Part shown: one piece after another, positions 10,736 through 23,020 of the stretch
Layout: every line of letters starts with the position of its first letter
Position numbering within the stretch: the first letter of the stretch is position 1
Assembly: GCF_932274485.2 (NCBI RefSeq)
Contig: NC_065882.2
Location: 32,954,593-33,018,592, forward strand
DNA: 64,000 nt
Direction of reading: 5' to 3'
Source: Patella vulgata
Lineage: Eukaryota > Mollusca > Gastropoda > Patellidae
Position numbers and translations under genes: made by a program
The notes under the pieces: model-generated
Seen by the model: only the letters and a program-made list of their open reading frames with translations
Told to the model about the DNA's origin: nothing
Database searches by the model: none

Positions 10736-12322
10736 TCCACAATATCAGTCGCTTGTCGCACGACGTCAAATTGTCGATTTTGAGATTGAAGTTGGAACAT
10801 CAAGAAATACAAAAGAACTTTGTTATTTGACGGTCTGAAAACTGGAAATGGTGTTTTGGGGGTATTTTATGAGCCCACCTGATTAAAAAGGCCCAAGAAA
10901 TGACGTCTATTCTGTGAAAAAATCAGCAAAAGTAATCCAATGTTTTGAAAACGCACACGGTGCTTGATGCTAATCTCTATACGTCATTTGAAAGGTCGTG
11001 AACTTAACTTTCCATATTTGGAGTAATCAAAGGCAAATTCTTTGTCAGTAACAAATCAGCGTCAGTTTAACAAGATAAACCTGGTTGTCCTTCTCGTTGC
11101 CACGAATGACTGACCTCCCAATGATAATACGCGATTTCATTGGCTAAAAGCTTTGGCACGCGCTCTGTGTCTAACATGGGCATGCACAACGAGGATGTAG
11201 ACACAGATTTGTTGACTTGCCAATGAATGAAAATTTGGTCATTTCGTATTGATATTCACTAAAAAGTTTGAAAAATAACATCCAAGTCTAGACCCGCTGC
11301 CCATGTTGCACGACTCGTGAATTCAGCCAAGCAAATCGGTATATAAGACGCCGGAATGATGAATTTCTACTACTAGTACTACCGGTACTGTATTGGCGAT
11401 GGCGGGTTCGATGTTTCAACGGTACTAAAGTACTAACCTTCTGTGTGATATTTAACATAACTATTGAAAAAAAAAATTATCTTTATGTTAGGCTTATATA
11501 TGAGTTTTTATTGCTTAAATGATTAATACTGTTATAACCCCGCCCAAAAGGTTCACACCGTGAAAGAGCTTGTTTACGTCACGTGACTTTGCGCTCTCTT
11601 TTCCACCCGACTCGACTGATTACCTTAAGAACTATCCCTGCTTCTGCTCAATTTCTATGCATCTTGACAAATTTCTTATACAGCTACTTTGATTTTCCAA
11701 AGGAATCATTGATTTTCTTATTGAAATACATTTTAATCAAGCAGAAGGCCAACTATGACATGAGAGATCTGATACTAAAGGTTGGAAGTGTCATTCAAAT
11801 TTCAATTGTCGTGTGGTCAGTGAACCGAAAAAAATCGCTACTCCAAGTACTTTGCTAAATAAATGGATACTTTTTGGCATAGTAGTATGTTTTATAGTTA
11901 AATGTAGTATTCTTGGACTAATGTAAAATGTATTTTCAAGGAGGTATACACTCGAATGAGTCAACACGAGTTTGCAACGGTAAATAAATATCAGATCATT
12001 CGCGTAGCTATAAATAGTAATAATTAGTATGGTACATGTCTAAAAAAGAACCCTACATCAAGTGAAAGTATTAAAAAGAGGAAATGTTTAATGCCTTCTT
12101 ATTATAATTTGCTAAACTGATTTAAATCTTTGTCTTAAAATTAGAATGAATTTGGTTTGTGTCAGATACACTTAACTTTGGTGCTATAAAATTTGAGGCT
12201 TATCATATTAAAAATAATTATGTGTCATACAATGTAACTGAAATGTAATTGACCATTACATGATTTTTGGAAGGTAATTAATTCCATTACTCTTAATACG
12301 AAAGAAATTTTGTCAGGACGGC
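10736..12322. other. No gene seen
   Basis: Unassigned DNA. A 91-codon frame at 11583-11858 (start MTLRSLFHPTRLITL) has no motif I recognise and no splice context. A short TACTAC/GTACTA-rich patch lies near 11370-11440. Confidence 0.5.
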
Positions 12323-12570
12323 TTTCTCTTATATTGAATTCCAACTGCCAAGGGATCTTTCACCCGCACACCTATGTGTACACAGGACCTTGGTTTTCCA
12401 TCCCACCCAAACAGCTAGACAGTCCTTGTCAGTCCCTTTATCCTGCACCACTGACAAGGAGAAATTATGCCGGAAAATCCTGATGAACTTTCTCGGTCAA
12501 CACCGGGATCGAGCATCGACTTCCAGGCTAGTCAGCCAACATCTTACCCACTTAGTCCCCATGGCTCCCA
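12323..12570 (-). repeat. tRNA-derived SINE, 3'-truncated
   Basis: It shares AATTCCAACTGCCAAGGGAT, the ACTGACAAGG block and the terminal CTTACCCACTTAG block with the full copy at 26334. The (TTTCA)n tail and the adjacent 3' part are missing, and similarity starts at the TCTTATAT-GAATTCCAAC motif. Confidence 0.75.
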
Positions 12571-13093
12571 TTATAAAATGGTGATATGTCTAGGCCTATA
12601 CCATGTTTGAGATATGCCTATACATTAAATGTTCTATTAATGGGAGTGATACAGATTTCATGGTATAGTGTAGATTTTGATAGTTTTGTGTTAAATTGTG
12701 ATAGAAGTAAATTACTTGATTGTAATTGTAGATTTTAAACATACTTCAAAAACATATTAGCCTTTGACGGTTTGATAAGATGGGTGCACTGATTGCAATC
12801 ACCGTACTGATTGTTCGAGGCTGAGCCTCAATTCACCGTTTTTAACTTAATTTATTAAATTGTCGAACAATTTTTACATGTATGTACTGAAAATCAGACC
12901 AAAAAAATGGCATCGAGAGTTGATTATGGTCTGGTCTTGTAAATAAATGTCTTATTAATAGTTTAAGGCCTAAAGAAAGACCTGCAATAGGTAGATTTAG
13001 CTCTTCCATAATACATGTTTTAAAAAAAAGATTCACGATAAATGGTTTTTAGTTCACAACATGAATTTTGCGCGAAATATCTAAATTAGAGTA
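12571..13093. other. No gene seen
   Basis: Unassigned AT-rich DNA with no coding or repeat pattern recognised. Confidence 0.5.
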
Positions 13094-13770
13094 TTTGCCA
13101 TAGTCCACATAAAAATAGTCGTCGCCCCTGTCCATCCAGAAACATAGGTTTATCCCCCCCAAGATCTCGGTTTTATTTGACATGTATCGGACCATAACTT
13201 TGTGGATTATGGTCCCTGATTGTACGAAAATCATGTTTTTAGATTGTGGACACGGTAGAGGTCACAATTTTTATCTAAATTTGGTGAAACTTGAAATGTA
13301 TGTTTATAACCCAGAGATCTTGTTATTCGTGCATATTGGACCATAACTTTCCGAATTATGGCCCCTGATTGTAAAGATAATCACGTTTTTAGATTGTGGA
13401 CCCTATTACAATTTTTATCCGATTTAAAAATTAAAAAAATTCATATATATCACCTTTACACCCTAAGGATGGTTGAGTTCGAATTTTGTGATTATCAGAC
13501 CAAAACTGCTGGACAAAATGGCCGCTCTTGTACGCAGATAGTTTAAAAGTACATAATACCAAGGTTGTGGACCATCTAGAGCTCACAATTTTTATCCAAC
13601 TTTGATGAAAATTAAAATATACGTTCATATCACAAAGATCTTGGTTCCTTGTGATAATATTGCATGTCGAACCGTAACATACTTGATAATGAAAATTCAC
13701 TTTTTTAGTTTGTTCTCTGTTCATCTCTTGCAAAATGTGGGCATGTCTTGTATGGCAATCGCTTTTTGAT
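13094..13770 (+). mobile_element. HINE-1, diverged copy
   Basis: A decayed head remnant (GTCGTCGCCCCTGTCC near 13118) leads into about four core units and the tail TTGTTCTCTGTTCATCTC, then AAAATGTGGGCATGTC, then TGGCAATCGCT. The divergence suggests an older copy than the one at 55349. Confidence 0.7.
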
Positions 13771-13799
13771 AAAAAAAAAGAATGAGTTAACTTGTTTTT

Positions 13800-14120
13800 T
13801 TTTATAAGGTTATGACGTCAAACATCTGGGTCTTTTAAGAGTTGATCTGTGATTAACGTCATGATATCGCGTCATGACATCATGTCATGATGTCATGATG
13901 TCAGTCACAGAGCTTTGCCTTAAATACAGCCCCGAAGCCAAGGCCACATGATTTTGGAATGGGCTATTGGTGATTTGTTATGAGGTTATGACGTCAAACA
14001 TCTGGGTCTCTTAAGAATAAGAGTTGATCTGTGATTGACGTCATGACGTCGCATCATGATGTCGGTAAGCGAGCTTTGCCCCTAATTACAGCCGCGCAGC
14101 ACAAAACCACATGATTTTAG
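13800..14120 (+). repeat. ~175-bp tandem pair rich in TGACGTCA-type palindromes
   Basis: Two copies start at GGTTATGACGTCAAACATCT (13807 and 13985) and end at ACATGATTTT-GGAATGGGCTATTG. Copy one carries a local run of CATGATGTCATGATGTCA. Many near-perfect palindromes of the CRE type (TGACGTCA-like) are present by sequence, but nothing shows that they act as promoters. Confidence 0.7.
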
Positions 14121-14611
14121 GAATGGGCTATTGATGATTTGTTGCATTCAGTGTACATGAAATAACTTACAAGAAAAAAGATTTTGGCCGCCGTTACCAT
14201 GGCAACCAACATGGTTAGATTTTTTATGGGCACATTCATTTTGTGTAATCAGAATTTTTTTTTACTAATCATAAGGTAAACTCCTTCCTGCTATGCTATT
14301 GGCTTTAAATCCAAAATAAAAGAAGCATGTTTGGAATAGACTGTTTTTCCCTGTTTGACCTGTTTTCTAAAATGTGACAAAAAGTCTGGGATTTGATTTT
14401 ATTCATTTAGAAAAAGTAAAAATGCCCCAACCGAGTTGGAACCACACCTTGAGTGTTGTCTTTGGTTTATACTATCAGAAAATCATGGGTTGAGATATCT
14501 AAATTGAAGGTTGCTAAGGATTTTTGAGTGAAATTTCTTCTGAAAATGTCCAAATACTTTGAAGTCCGTTTTCTCATTTTGACATTTTTCCCATTTCGAA
14601 ACACCCACAAA

Positions 14612-15921
14612 CAGTGCTCACTCTGGGTTTCATTTTTTTTCCGCCAATTTTAATTTATTAGCCATATATTTTTTCCGCCAAAAAAAGAACAGATATCTAT
14701 TAGATCTTTTGAGTAATTTTTATACATATATCAGAGTTTACAAAATGCTTCACTGCTTTGCAGAAGTCCATTTTTTGAAAGCTTTTTCAACATCTGGGGT
14801 AACCACTTTTAGTAACATTAAATTACACAATGCATTTGTTTTTAATGAATATTCGTTGGGTTTTTTTTATAATATTTTGTCAACTAAACCATCTTTCGCA
14901 GCCTGTAGTTGCCACAGGAATTGTGATATCACAAGGATTAGAAAATTCCCATTCATTCTTAAAAGATCTACTTTTTTCAAATGCACTTAAACATACATTA
15001 TGCAAGAGTTAACTCTTCCTTTAGTTATGATGATTGAGGCCAGGCCTAAAATTCAAAAGCTAATATCTCGGGTCAGAGTGGAGCAATTTGAAATTGTCAG
15101 CATATTCTATTTACGTTATCTATTTTTTTTAACTATTAGTAGTTCTTTATCAAACCTCTCATAATTGCCCTTTAAAATTTTAAGTTTTTCGACATTTTTC
15201 TATTTCGCGAACTTTTGAGGTAGCCTAGTACATGCAGGCCTATTGTAGAATTTGATATCGCTTAAACATTTTGGTGGTAACATATTAAAAAGTCTGACAT
15301 TCTTCTATCGGACTTTGACGAAAGCTGTTCAGTTTTTGGCTTTTGACCCATGGCATGCGATTTGATGATAACTGACTTTCGTTCGTTTCTGAAGTTTAAC
15401 GTCCACTTCCACATAAACTGTAACAGCAAACCTGGCTTCATTTATTAACTATACGGGCAACAGGAGTAAGAAAAAGATAAAACAGACGTCAAAATCCAAT
15501 AATCCCAAACAAATCGAACGAGTATTTTTCTATTGTCCGCCATTTTGAATATATAAAAACCGTCAAAAATAGCCACCGATTCGTATTTGGAGACAAATAA
15601 TTAAATTTTTTGTCTCTTAATTAGCTTATTACTACTCTTACTGTAAATACTAATCAACACTAATCCGAGATTGATCAAGAGACAAAGGATTGGTACCTAA
15701 TTGTTTGATAACTGACTCAGCCAAACGCAATAGACTGTAACGTGTGTGCACGGCGTGGAAATCAAAGCTTTGTGGCAAGAAAATTTTATCGTCACGGTTA
15801 AAAAAGAATCGCCGTACAGGAAAAAGTTATCGCCCAAAATTCCGCCAGATTTAATATTTTATCGCCAAAATTATATTTTTATCGCAATTGGTGGAAATGG
15901 CGATCGACAGCGTGAGCGCTG
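14612..15921. mobile_element. hAT-like MITE with perfect target duplication
   Basis: The ends are CAGTGCTCACTCTG (14612) and CAGCGTGAGCGCTG (ending 15921). They are flanked on both sides by CCCACAAA (14604-14611 and 15922-15929), a perfect 8-bp duplication as made by hAT transposases. Inside, both ends are enriched in CCGCC/GGCGATAA words. The 1310-bp interior has no transposase. A 92-codon frame at 15746 crosses the right terminus and is not a gene. Confidence 0.8.
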
Positions 15922-16275
15922 CCCACAAACTTCAAAATATCATAAAATTCTTATCCCTGGTCCTAATTTAAAAAGAGTTAATTCTTGGAAAGCTCAGACT
16001 GTAGACTATGCAAATATGCTATAAACTCATTTTTCATAAAAATGACCGAGAGACTGGTTTTGTGGGAGCAGCTCACAATTATGGTCACAAATTATTGCTA
16101 ATTAATTAGCTCTTAGATAGCATTAGTACAGCATTTCATGCTGTTGAGCAGTCATTTTGTGCAGTGAAATTCATAGAAATGGTGTTAGAAAGATAAATAA
16201 TTCCGGACAAGACAATTTAATCAAATCCACTCAAGCGTCATTATGTTACCTAAAATTTGACCTTTAACAGTTGTC

Positions 16276-16560
16276 ACCTTTGAACTACTCTTAAGCAAGG
16301 TTTGTTCAACTTTTGTCGCTCTTAAGTGATATTTTTGGTTTCCTGACTTGGTTAGCTAGCTATAGGCTTTGTTTCAGTTATGAACTCTAAATTTTAATTA
16401 CGGTCATTTGTTAGTGACCTTTGACCTTTGTCACCTTTGAACGAGTCTTAAGCAAGGTTTGTTCAACTTTTGTCGCTCTTAAGGGATATTTTTGGCTTCA
16501 TTACTTGGTTAGCTAGCTTTTAGGCTTTGTTTCAGTTATGGACTCTAAATTTTAATTACA
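16276..16560 (+). repeat. Tandem pair of the 10.3-kb repeat arm
   Basis: Two ~155-bp copies run from CTTAAGCAAGGTTTGTTCAA through GACTTGGTTAGCTAGCT to GACTCTAAATTTTAATTA. The same words form the right arm of the foldback at 10590-10735. Confidence 0.7.
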
Positions 16561-17089
16561 GGTGCTAATTAATTAAGCTCTTAAGTAGCATTAGCACAAC
16601 ATTGTATGCTCTTAAGTCATGCATTCTGTTTCTTAGTGTTAAGTGTGAAATGCTTGCAAAATGGATTTTAACTCCCATTAAATATGGGAGGGTTAGGGGG
16701 AGCACTCCCAGGTATATGCACAGGTTACAAAACTTAAGACTTGGCTTTCCAAAATGATCTAGGGGTAAAATGTGTGTTGTAGACCTCAAACCTTTAGGAC
16801 TCAATATTTTGATTAAATCTCACTGGGCTCCCGAGTTATTACTTGATAATCGAGATTATGTAGGTGGAGTTAATGCCTGTCAATCAAACAATCGGCCATT
16901 CTTGGAGACGGTGAAGAGAGAGTTGACTCCTATTTCTAGTCAAAAATTACAATGGTGATAACTTTGTTCAGAATAAAGTAATTTGACTGAAATTTCCAAT
17001 ATATTTTTTTTTCATCATCTATTTTTGAACTGTTATAGCAAGAATGGCCAACTCTCTATTAAAATCTCCCATAATGTATCTTTAAAAAA
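16561..17089. other. No gene seen
   Basis: Unassigned DNA between repeats. Short frames at 16565 (minus) and 16770 (plus) overlap each other and have no recognisable features. Confidence 0.45.
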
Positions 17090-17698
17090 AAAAAACGTTC
17101 GAAATAGTACGCAAACAGTGTAAACATCTGGTAAATCAATGTTGTGGACCCTCTAGAGGTCACAATTTTGATCTGATCTCGATGAAACTTGAAATACATG
17201 TTTATAACCCAAAGATATTGGTTCCTTTCATAACTTCCTGAATAATGGCCCTTGATTGAACAAAAAAATCACGTTTTTAGCTTGTGGTCCCTGTAGGGGT
17301 CACATTTTTTATCCAATTTAAAAAATAAACGTGTGAATATATGACCATTGCACACTAAGATCTTGGTTCCTTTTGATAATCGCGGATACCCAAACTTAAC
17401 TTTCTGGATTATGGCCCCTGATTGTTATCTTGGGGATTCTCTAGAGGTCACAATTTTTTTCCGATTTTAAAAACTGGTTAAATACATCACCATTCCACCA
17501 TAATGAAGGTTGAATTCGAATTTCGGGAAAATCAAAATGAAACTGCCCAACAAAATGGATGCTATTTGTACGCAAATTGTGTAGAAGTGCGTAATAACTG
17601 GATTATTGCCCCTGATTGTACAAAAAATCGCGTTTGTTTTTAGCGTGTTCTCTATCCATCACTTGAAAAATGTGGGTGTATCTGGCTGGTAGCCGCTG
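17090..17698 (+). mobile_element. HINE-1, headless copy with tail
   Basis: Core units (TTGTGGACCCTCTAGAGGTC, AACCCAAAGAT, ATTATGGCCCCTGATTG) run into the tail TTCTCTATCCATCACTTG, then AAATGTGGGTGTATC, then TGGTAGCCGCTG. The head is not recognisable. Confidence 0.65.
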
Positions 17699-18340
17699 TT
17701 TTGTGTTTCCATGGAAATAAATTTGACTTAGTTTTTGGTGTATAATTTTGTTTCCGGAGCATATCTCATAAACCATTCAAGATATTTTTTTGAAACTTTG
17801 TACAGACATCAACCCATTACAGTAGTTGTGCCTTTTGCTATTTAGACATTTCTGGGATTTATATTTTTTGTGTTTCCATGGAAATAAATCTGACTTAGTT
17901 TTTGGTGTACAATTTTGTTTCCAGAGCATATCTCATACATTGTTCAAGATATATTCTTGGCACTTGTACAAACATCAAGCTGTGATAGTTGTGCGTTTTG
18001 CTATTTAGGATTTTCTGGGATTTATATTTTTCGTGTACAATTTTGTTTCCGGAGCATATCTCATAACCCGTTCAAGATATCTTTCTGAAACTTTGTACAC
18101 ACATCATCCTATTACAGTAGTTGTGCCTTTTGCTAATTAGAAATTTGTCGGATTTAATAACTTTTGCGTTTCCATGGAAAAAAAATTCTCTGTTGAATGG
18201 TTTTTACTACACATTTGAATTTTTATTCTAGAGCATATCTCAAAAAACTGTTCAATATACCTTTATAATACTTTTACATTCATCAACCTATTATTTTATT
18301 TTTTGATGACCTTCCTTCTGTCCCGATTTCATTTCTAGAG
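17699..18340 (+). repeat. ~165-bp tandem array, four copies
   Basis: Four decaying units carry TTTCCATGGAAATAAAT, GTTTCCGGAGCATATCTCAT, AAACTTTGTACA-ACATCA and GTTGTGCCTTTTGCTATTTAG. The last unit is the most diverged. Similarity to any transposon end was not seen. Confidence 0.75.
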
Positions 18341-18665
18341 CATATTTCATTATCTGTTCAAAGAAATCTTTTTAAAACATAAGCTTAAAGATACATTATG
18401 TAAGATTTAGATAAAGAGCTAGCCATTCTTGCTATAATAGTTCGAAAATCGATAATGTAAAATGAATAATTTGAATATTTCATTCAAATTACTCTATTGC
18501 GAGCGAAGATATTAGCCTTGTTATCAGTTGTCGACACACAAACTTAACGGTAACATTATATTTGCCGACAAGAGTCAACATGGTTCAGTAAAGAGTTAAT
18601 CAACAAACTAAGCTTATCATAGTAGATCAATTAATGATATTATTCAAACAGCAAACATTGGAACA

Positions 18666-18800
18666 AAAAAACAACAACAGCGGTTGCCAGGCAAGATACG
18701 CCCACATTTTTCAAGAGATGTTTAGAGAACCAGCTAAAAAAAAAAGATTACCAAGCAAGATACGCCCACATTTCGCAAGAAATGAATGAAGAACAAGCTA
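18666..18800 (-). repeat. Two inverted HINE-1 tail fragments
   Basis: AGCGGTTGCCAGGCAAGATACGCCC... and a second ACCAAGCAAGATACGCCCAC segment, each followed by CATTT-TTC/CGCAAGA and AACCAGCTAAA/AACAAGCTAAA, are reverse complements of the HINE-1 tail. Two copies in a row suggest serial insertion or a partial duplication. Confidence 0.6.
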
Positions 18801-19299
18801 AACAAGATGACTAGTCATCACCATCCCGTGCCCTTGAACTTGTTTGGAAGGCATAAGGAAAAGCAACTTCTTGGAATATCAATGGGACTAGTCAGAAGAT
18901 TCATACTCTGATCATAGTAGCTCGACAAGGCACAGTCACTACTCCCTGTAAGGTTTGCACAACAACCTTTGCCTACCTCAATCAACTGCTGTATGTCAAA
19001 CATTAAACATACATTATGCAAGAGGTAAATCTGCCTATTGTAGGTCTTTCTTTAGGCCTGAAATGTTTTCTAAATTATTAATTAGACATTAATTAACTTA
19101 TCCAGGCCATAATCAACTCTCGATGGCATCGGATTTCTCCGATATTAAATAGATTAGAACAGTTCAGACATATTATGATTTAAGCTAAAAATGGAGGAGC
19201 GAGACTTAGCTTCCAACAACCAGTACGTTGGTTGAAATTATTGCACACGTCTTGTCAAGCCTTCAAAGGCTAATATCCTTGCTCTCAATAGAAAATGGG

Positions 19300-19830
19300 C
19301 ATGACTCTGCCCATGGGGGTTGGGCATTCACCACAAACAATAGGGATGTTCCTTAGGATAGAAGGAATAAGTATTCAACATTTCAAGGTGATACGTTAAG
19401 AAATGTGGCCTGTAGACGACAAACAAATAATTATAAGAAAAGGGCTTTGCTCTGCCATGAACCAAAAACAATAGGGATCACCCTTAGGGTATAAGGAATT
19501 CATACGAAAAATGTTCAAGACGATTAAGAATTGTCCTGTAGGCAACACACAGACATACAAAAAGAAAATAGGCGTGGCTCTACCGCTGGGACATGCAGCC
19601 CAAACAATAGAAATGTTCCTTAGGGTACAAAGAATAAGTATGCAAAGTTTCAAGATGATACGTTAAGAAATGCGGCCTGTTGACGACAAACAAACAAATA
19701 CAAGAAATGGCCGTGGCTCTTCCCCTGGGGGTCAGGCATGCACCAAAAACATTGATCATCCTTAGGGTATAAGGATTAAGTATGTAAAGTTTCAAGATGA
19801 TCACTTAAGAATTGTGGCATGTAGGCGACA
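19300..19830 (+). repeat. ~130-bp tandem array, four copies
   Basis: Four units share CAATAGG-ATGTTCCTTAGG, AAGTTTCAAGATGATACGTT, AAGAAATG-GGCCTGT and GACGACAAACAAA. They resemble a HINE core array of another family, but no head or tail was found. Confidence 0.65.
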
Positions 19831-19924
19831 CACAGTATATGGTGTAAATCAAGGACTTTGACTGGATCCTCCTAATCAATGGTCTTGATAAATATTGCAT
19901 ATAGCTGAAAACGAAAGACATAAA

Positions 19925-20320
19925 CTCTGATATTAACTTAAACAAACTTAAACTTTTAAGATATTAACTTAAACTTTAAGAACTTAAAACTTTTAAGATA
20001 TTAACTTAAACTTTAAAGATATTAATATAAACTATGATATTAACTTAAATGAACTTAAACTTTTTAAGAACTTAAAACTTTTAAGATATTAAATTAAACG
20101 TTAAAGATATTAACATAAACTCTGATATTAACTTAAACAAACTTAAAATTAACTTAAACTTTTAAGATATTAACTTAAATTTTTAAGATATTAACTTAAA
20201 CTTTTAAACTACTGACTTGAATTTTCTAGATACTAACTTGATATTATTAACTTGAATTTTCAAGATATTAACTTAAATTTTCAAGATATTAACTTACATT
20301 TTCAAGATATTTACTTGAAA
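19925..20320 (+). repeat. AT-rich minisatellite (GATATTAACTTAAACTTTTAA)n, variable
   Basis: About 400 bp are made of irregular ~15-25 bp units around the word ATTAACTTAAA, with later units shifting to TTTTCAAGATATTAACTT. Simple tandem slippage explains it. Confidence 0.8.
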
Positions 20321-20449
20321 CGAAAGACTTCCGTAGTCTTTCATATAAAAACGAGATATTTTTAGAATAAAATTCCCGTTTATGACACATTGATATCAAA
20401 CTCTTAACGACAATTCATCAATCTAAATGTTAAAAAGATTTTCATAACA

Positions 20450-20815
20450 AGACGAGTTTAACTATTATGTATGTTCATTCGATCTAGTATAGTTAAGATG
20501 TGTGGATCAAAATGTTAATAACAAAACTCAGTCTTTCATATTGAATTTTATGTATGTTTATTCGATATACTACTTGTATGCAATAGACTGTTTAAGTTAA
20601 GCGTGGGATCGTCCTTAACCATCAGTCTTTCATATTGAATATTATGTATGTTTATTCGATATACTACTTGTATGCAATACACTGTTTAAGTTAAGCGTGT
20701 GATCGTCCTTAACCATCAGTAATATGCAAAGGGCATACAGCGAGATCTAGTATAGTTAAGATGCGTGGATCAAAATGTTAATAACAAAACCCAGTCTTTC
20801 ATATTGAATTTTTTT
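20450..20815 (+). repeat. Interleaved duplications
   Basis: A ~115-bp unit (CAGTCTTTCATATTGAAT ... GATCGTCCTTAACCAT) is duplicated in tandem at 20530-20720. A second word set (ATCTAGTATAGTTAAGATG ... AATGTTAATAACAAAAC) brackets it on both sides. Confidence 0.7.
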
Positions 20816-20869
20816 TATACAATTTGGAAAAGTGCAGATCACTAACTATATTTCACAAACTAATGCCTA

Positions 20870-21735
20870 GGTCCCACTGGTGAAAATCATCGGCGATAAG
20901 GAAATCAACAAATTTGCTCCAGATGGGTTACGATGTTTTTGCCCAAAGAAACGGAGTAGTCCCGTGAGAAATAGAACTTACTGAGCATCGGGTGTGGTCT
21001 GGTGAGTGTGCACTGATGCTTCGGGTATGGTCACAAACTTCTGGGAATGCCCCCGAGCAATTGCCATGAATCATCAGGGATGTTTCCCAATAATCGGGAA
21101 AGCTCCGGGATACCTTCACCGATAATCAACATCATCGGGTGAATTGTCATGTCGGGTGATCTCAGTATCTTGTTTGGTTACATATCGGCAGCACTTATGC
21201 CTATGTCCAACTGGTTATGTTTTGCATCTGTGATATACTACCGATGCAAATTTATGATCCCCTGGAGGCGCGGGGAGCAGGTTCTCCGGTGTGGAGGGAA
21301 AGTTTTTGGCTCGTTGTGAGCCATGTAGGACCAACAGGAGGCCTCAGGAGAACTGCGAAAAATTTCAAAGCTTGCATTGAAAGTTTTTCTGATGTGTTCC
21401 CGACGTTTTGTTGGGAAAACTGGCCAGGGAGGCATCCCCGCAGCTTTCCGGGTCCATGGGAAAGCTCCGGAGATGTTTCCCTGGAGCAGTGAACCTCGGG
21501 GGATGTCGCGTGCCATATGGAACCATCGGGAGGCCTCGGGATAACTGCGAAAAATTCTGAAGTTTGTATTGAGAATTTTTCCAATATTCTTCCGACGGAG
21601 AATCTCCGGGGATGCTTTGCAGAAGCTCTCGCGAAATACTTTTTCCACCAGCCATCCCCGATTTAATTATCCTCGGTACTTCAGCAAGATATTGCGGATG
21701 CTTCGGTAATGCCTCAAGTAAACAAATATTTCGCG
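20870..21735. repeat. GC-richer low-copy repeat block
   Basis: It differs from its neighbours in having higher GC and repeated words such as CTCCGGG, CATCGGG and GGAGGCCTC. The segment TAGGACCAACAGGAGGCCTC ... TGCGAAAAAT (21325) recurs as GGAACCATCGGGAGGCCTC ... TGCGAAAAAT (21517). Long frames on both strands (for example 21365-21928 minus) overlap and disagree, so no gene is called. Confidence 0.5.
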
Positions 21736-22138
21736 AAAGCTCCAGGGAAGCCCCTGATTGTACGAAAAATCGCGTTTTTAGCTTGTGGACCCTATAGAGG
21801 TCATAATTTTTATCCGATTTCAAAAAACGTATTATTATATCACCGTTACTCCCTAAGGACGGCTGAGTTTGAATTTCGTGAAAATAGGCCCAAAACTGAC
21901 AGACAAAATGGCCGTCCATCGTTCTCAAATAGCATAAAAATATGGTATATCAAAGTTGTGGATCCTATGGAGGTCACAATTTTTATCTGATTTTGTCGGT
22001 TCCTTTCGATATTTGCGCATATCGAATTGTAATTTCCTGAATTATGGCCCTTGATTGTAGGAAAAGTCATTTTCTTTTTAGCTTGTTCTCTATCCATCTC
22101 TCGAAAATGTGGGCGTATCCTGCCTGGCAGCCGCTGGT
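21736..22138 (+). mobile_element. HINE-1, headless copy with tail
   Basis: About 2.5 core units, with the standard GTGGACCCTATAGAGGTCAT and CAAAATGGCCGTCC words, end in TTGTTCTCTATCCATCTC, then GAAAATGTGGGCGTAT, then CCTGCCTGGCAGCCGCTGG. Confidence 0.7.
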
Positions 22139-22229
22139 TCAATTTTTTTCAAAGTTTGAGGCTCTTTTTGGACCATTTATATCATTACAAGTCTTTTACA
22201 TTTGGATGCACACCCTAGGCCACAACACG

Positions 22230-22397
22230 CTAACCTCTAACCTAGAGTCTAGGTCCAATAATCAATCACCATATTAGTCGAGAAATTATCAGATTTTCCA
22301 GCTTGGTTCTTTCCTCTAACCTCTAACCTAGAGTCTAGGTCCAATAATCAATCTCCATATAAGTCGAGAAATTATCAGATTTTCCAGCTTGGTTCTT
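22230..22397 (+). repeat. 84-bp tandem duplication
   Basis: CTCTAACCTAGAGTCTAGGT through CAGCTTGGTTCTTTCC occurs twice head to tail with only about two differences, so it is recent. Confidence 0.85.
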
Positions 22398-22699
22398 TCC
22401 TTGTGAAAAGTGTAAGGATGATGGATGACCTGACAAAGGAAAACATATAGTAGGTGTCACAGATACATTGCCCGCGTTGGAAGAAAGTCATTTTTTCCCG
22501 ATTTGTAACCCTTTTTCAACTTAACGTCATATGGTGGCTATTTAATATTTTGTAATAATTTTTAAATATTTTGGAAGCCGATGTCCTGTTCTTTTGTTTG
22601 ATATAATTTTTATATATGTGTTCATTTTATTAATTTCATAAACGTAAGTTGAAAAACGTTGATTTCCCATGTTTTGACGTTACACTGAAAATTTTTGTC

Positions 22700-23020
22700 A
22701 CGTTTTGAAATGAGGGTACCCCACTTCAAGTGCTCGGCGGCGGTTCCTATTTTTAATATTATTTTTTCATTTTAATATCATTAGAAAGATAATTGAACGA
22801 TCTTTCAATTGGTCGGGAGTGCTTTGTCGGCATTTCGAAATACCATGCCTTTTTTGTAAGTTGAACGCTTCAATTCACGTAATCTTTTCGGAGGCGATTT
22901 GCCAATATAGCACCCCTGACCGATCGAAAGTTCGTTTTATTGTCGTTCCAATGCTATTAAAATCAACAAAATCGGAGCATTTTAAGAACCGCCGCCGAGC
23001 ATTTGAAAATTGTATACAAT
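22700..23020. repeat. Imperfect ~150-bp-arm inverted repeat
   Basis: TGCTCGGCGGCGGTTC (22730) pairs with GAACCGCCGCCGAGC (22985). Diverged pairing continues inwards (for example GGTCGGGAGTGCT against AGCACCCCTGACC). The centre is near 22865. It could be a small foldback element; a 102-codon frame at 22819 lies wholly inside it and is not called a gene. Confidence 0.6.

Noticed and set aside
15746-16024. 92-codon plus-strand frame
   Set aside because: It crosses the right terminus and target duplication of a hAT-like MITE.
21238-21928. Long overlapping frames of up to 187 codons
   Set aside because: They overlap in several frames and both strands, run into HINE-1 cores, and show no domain; the higher GC simply lowers the stop frequency.
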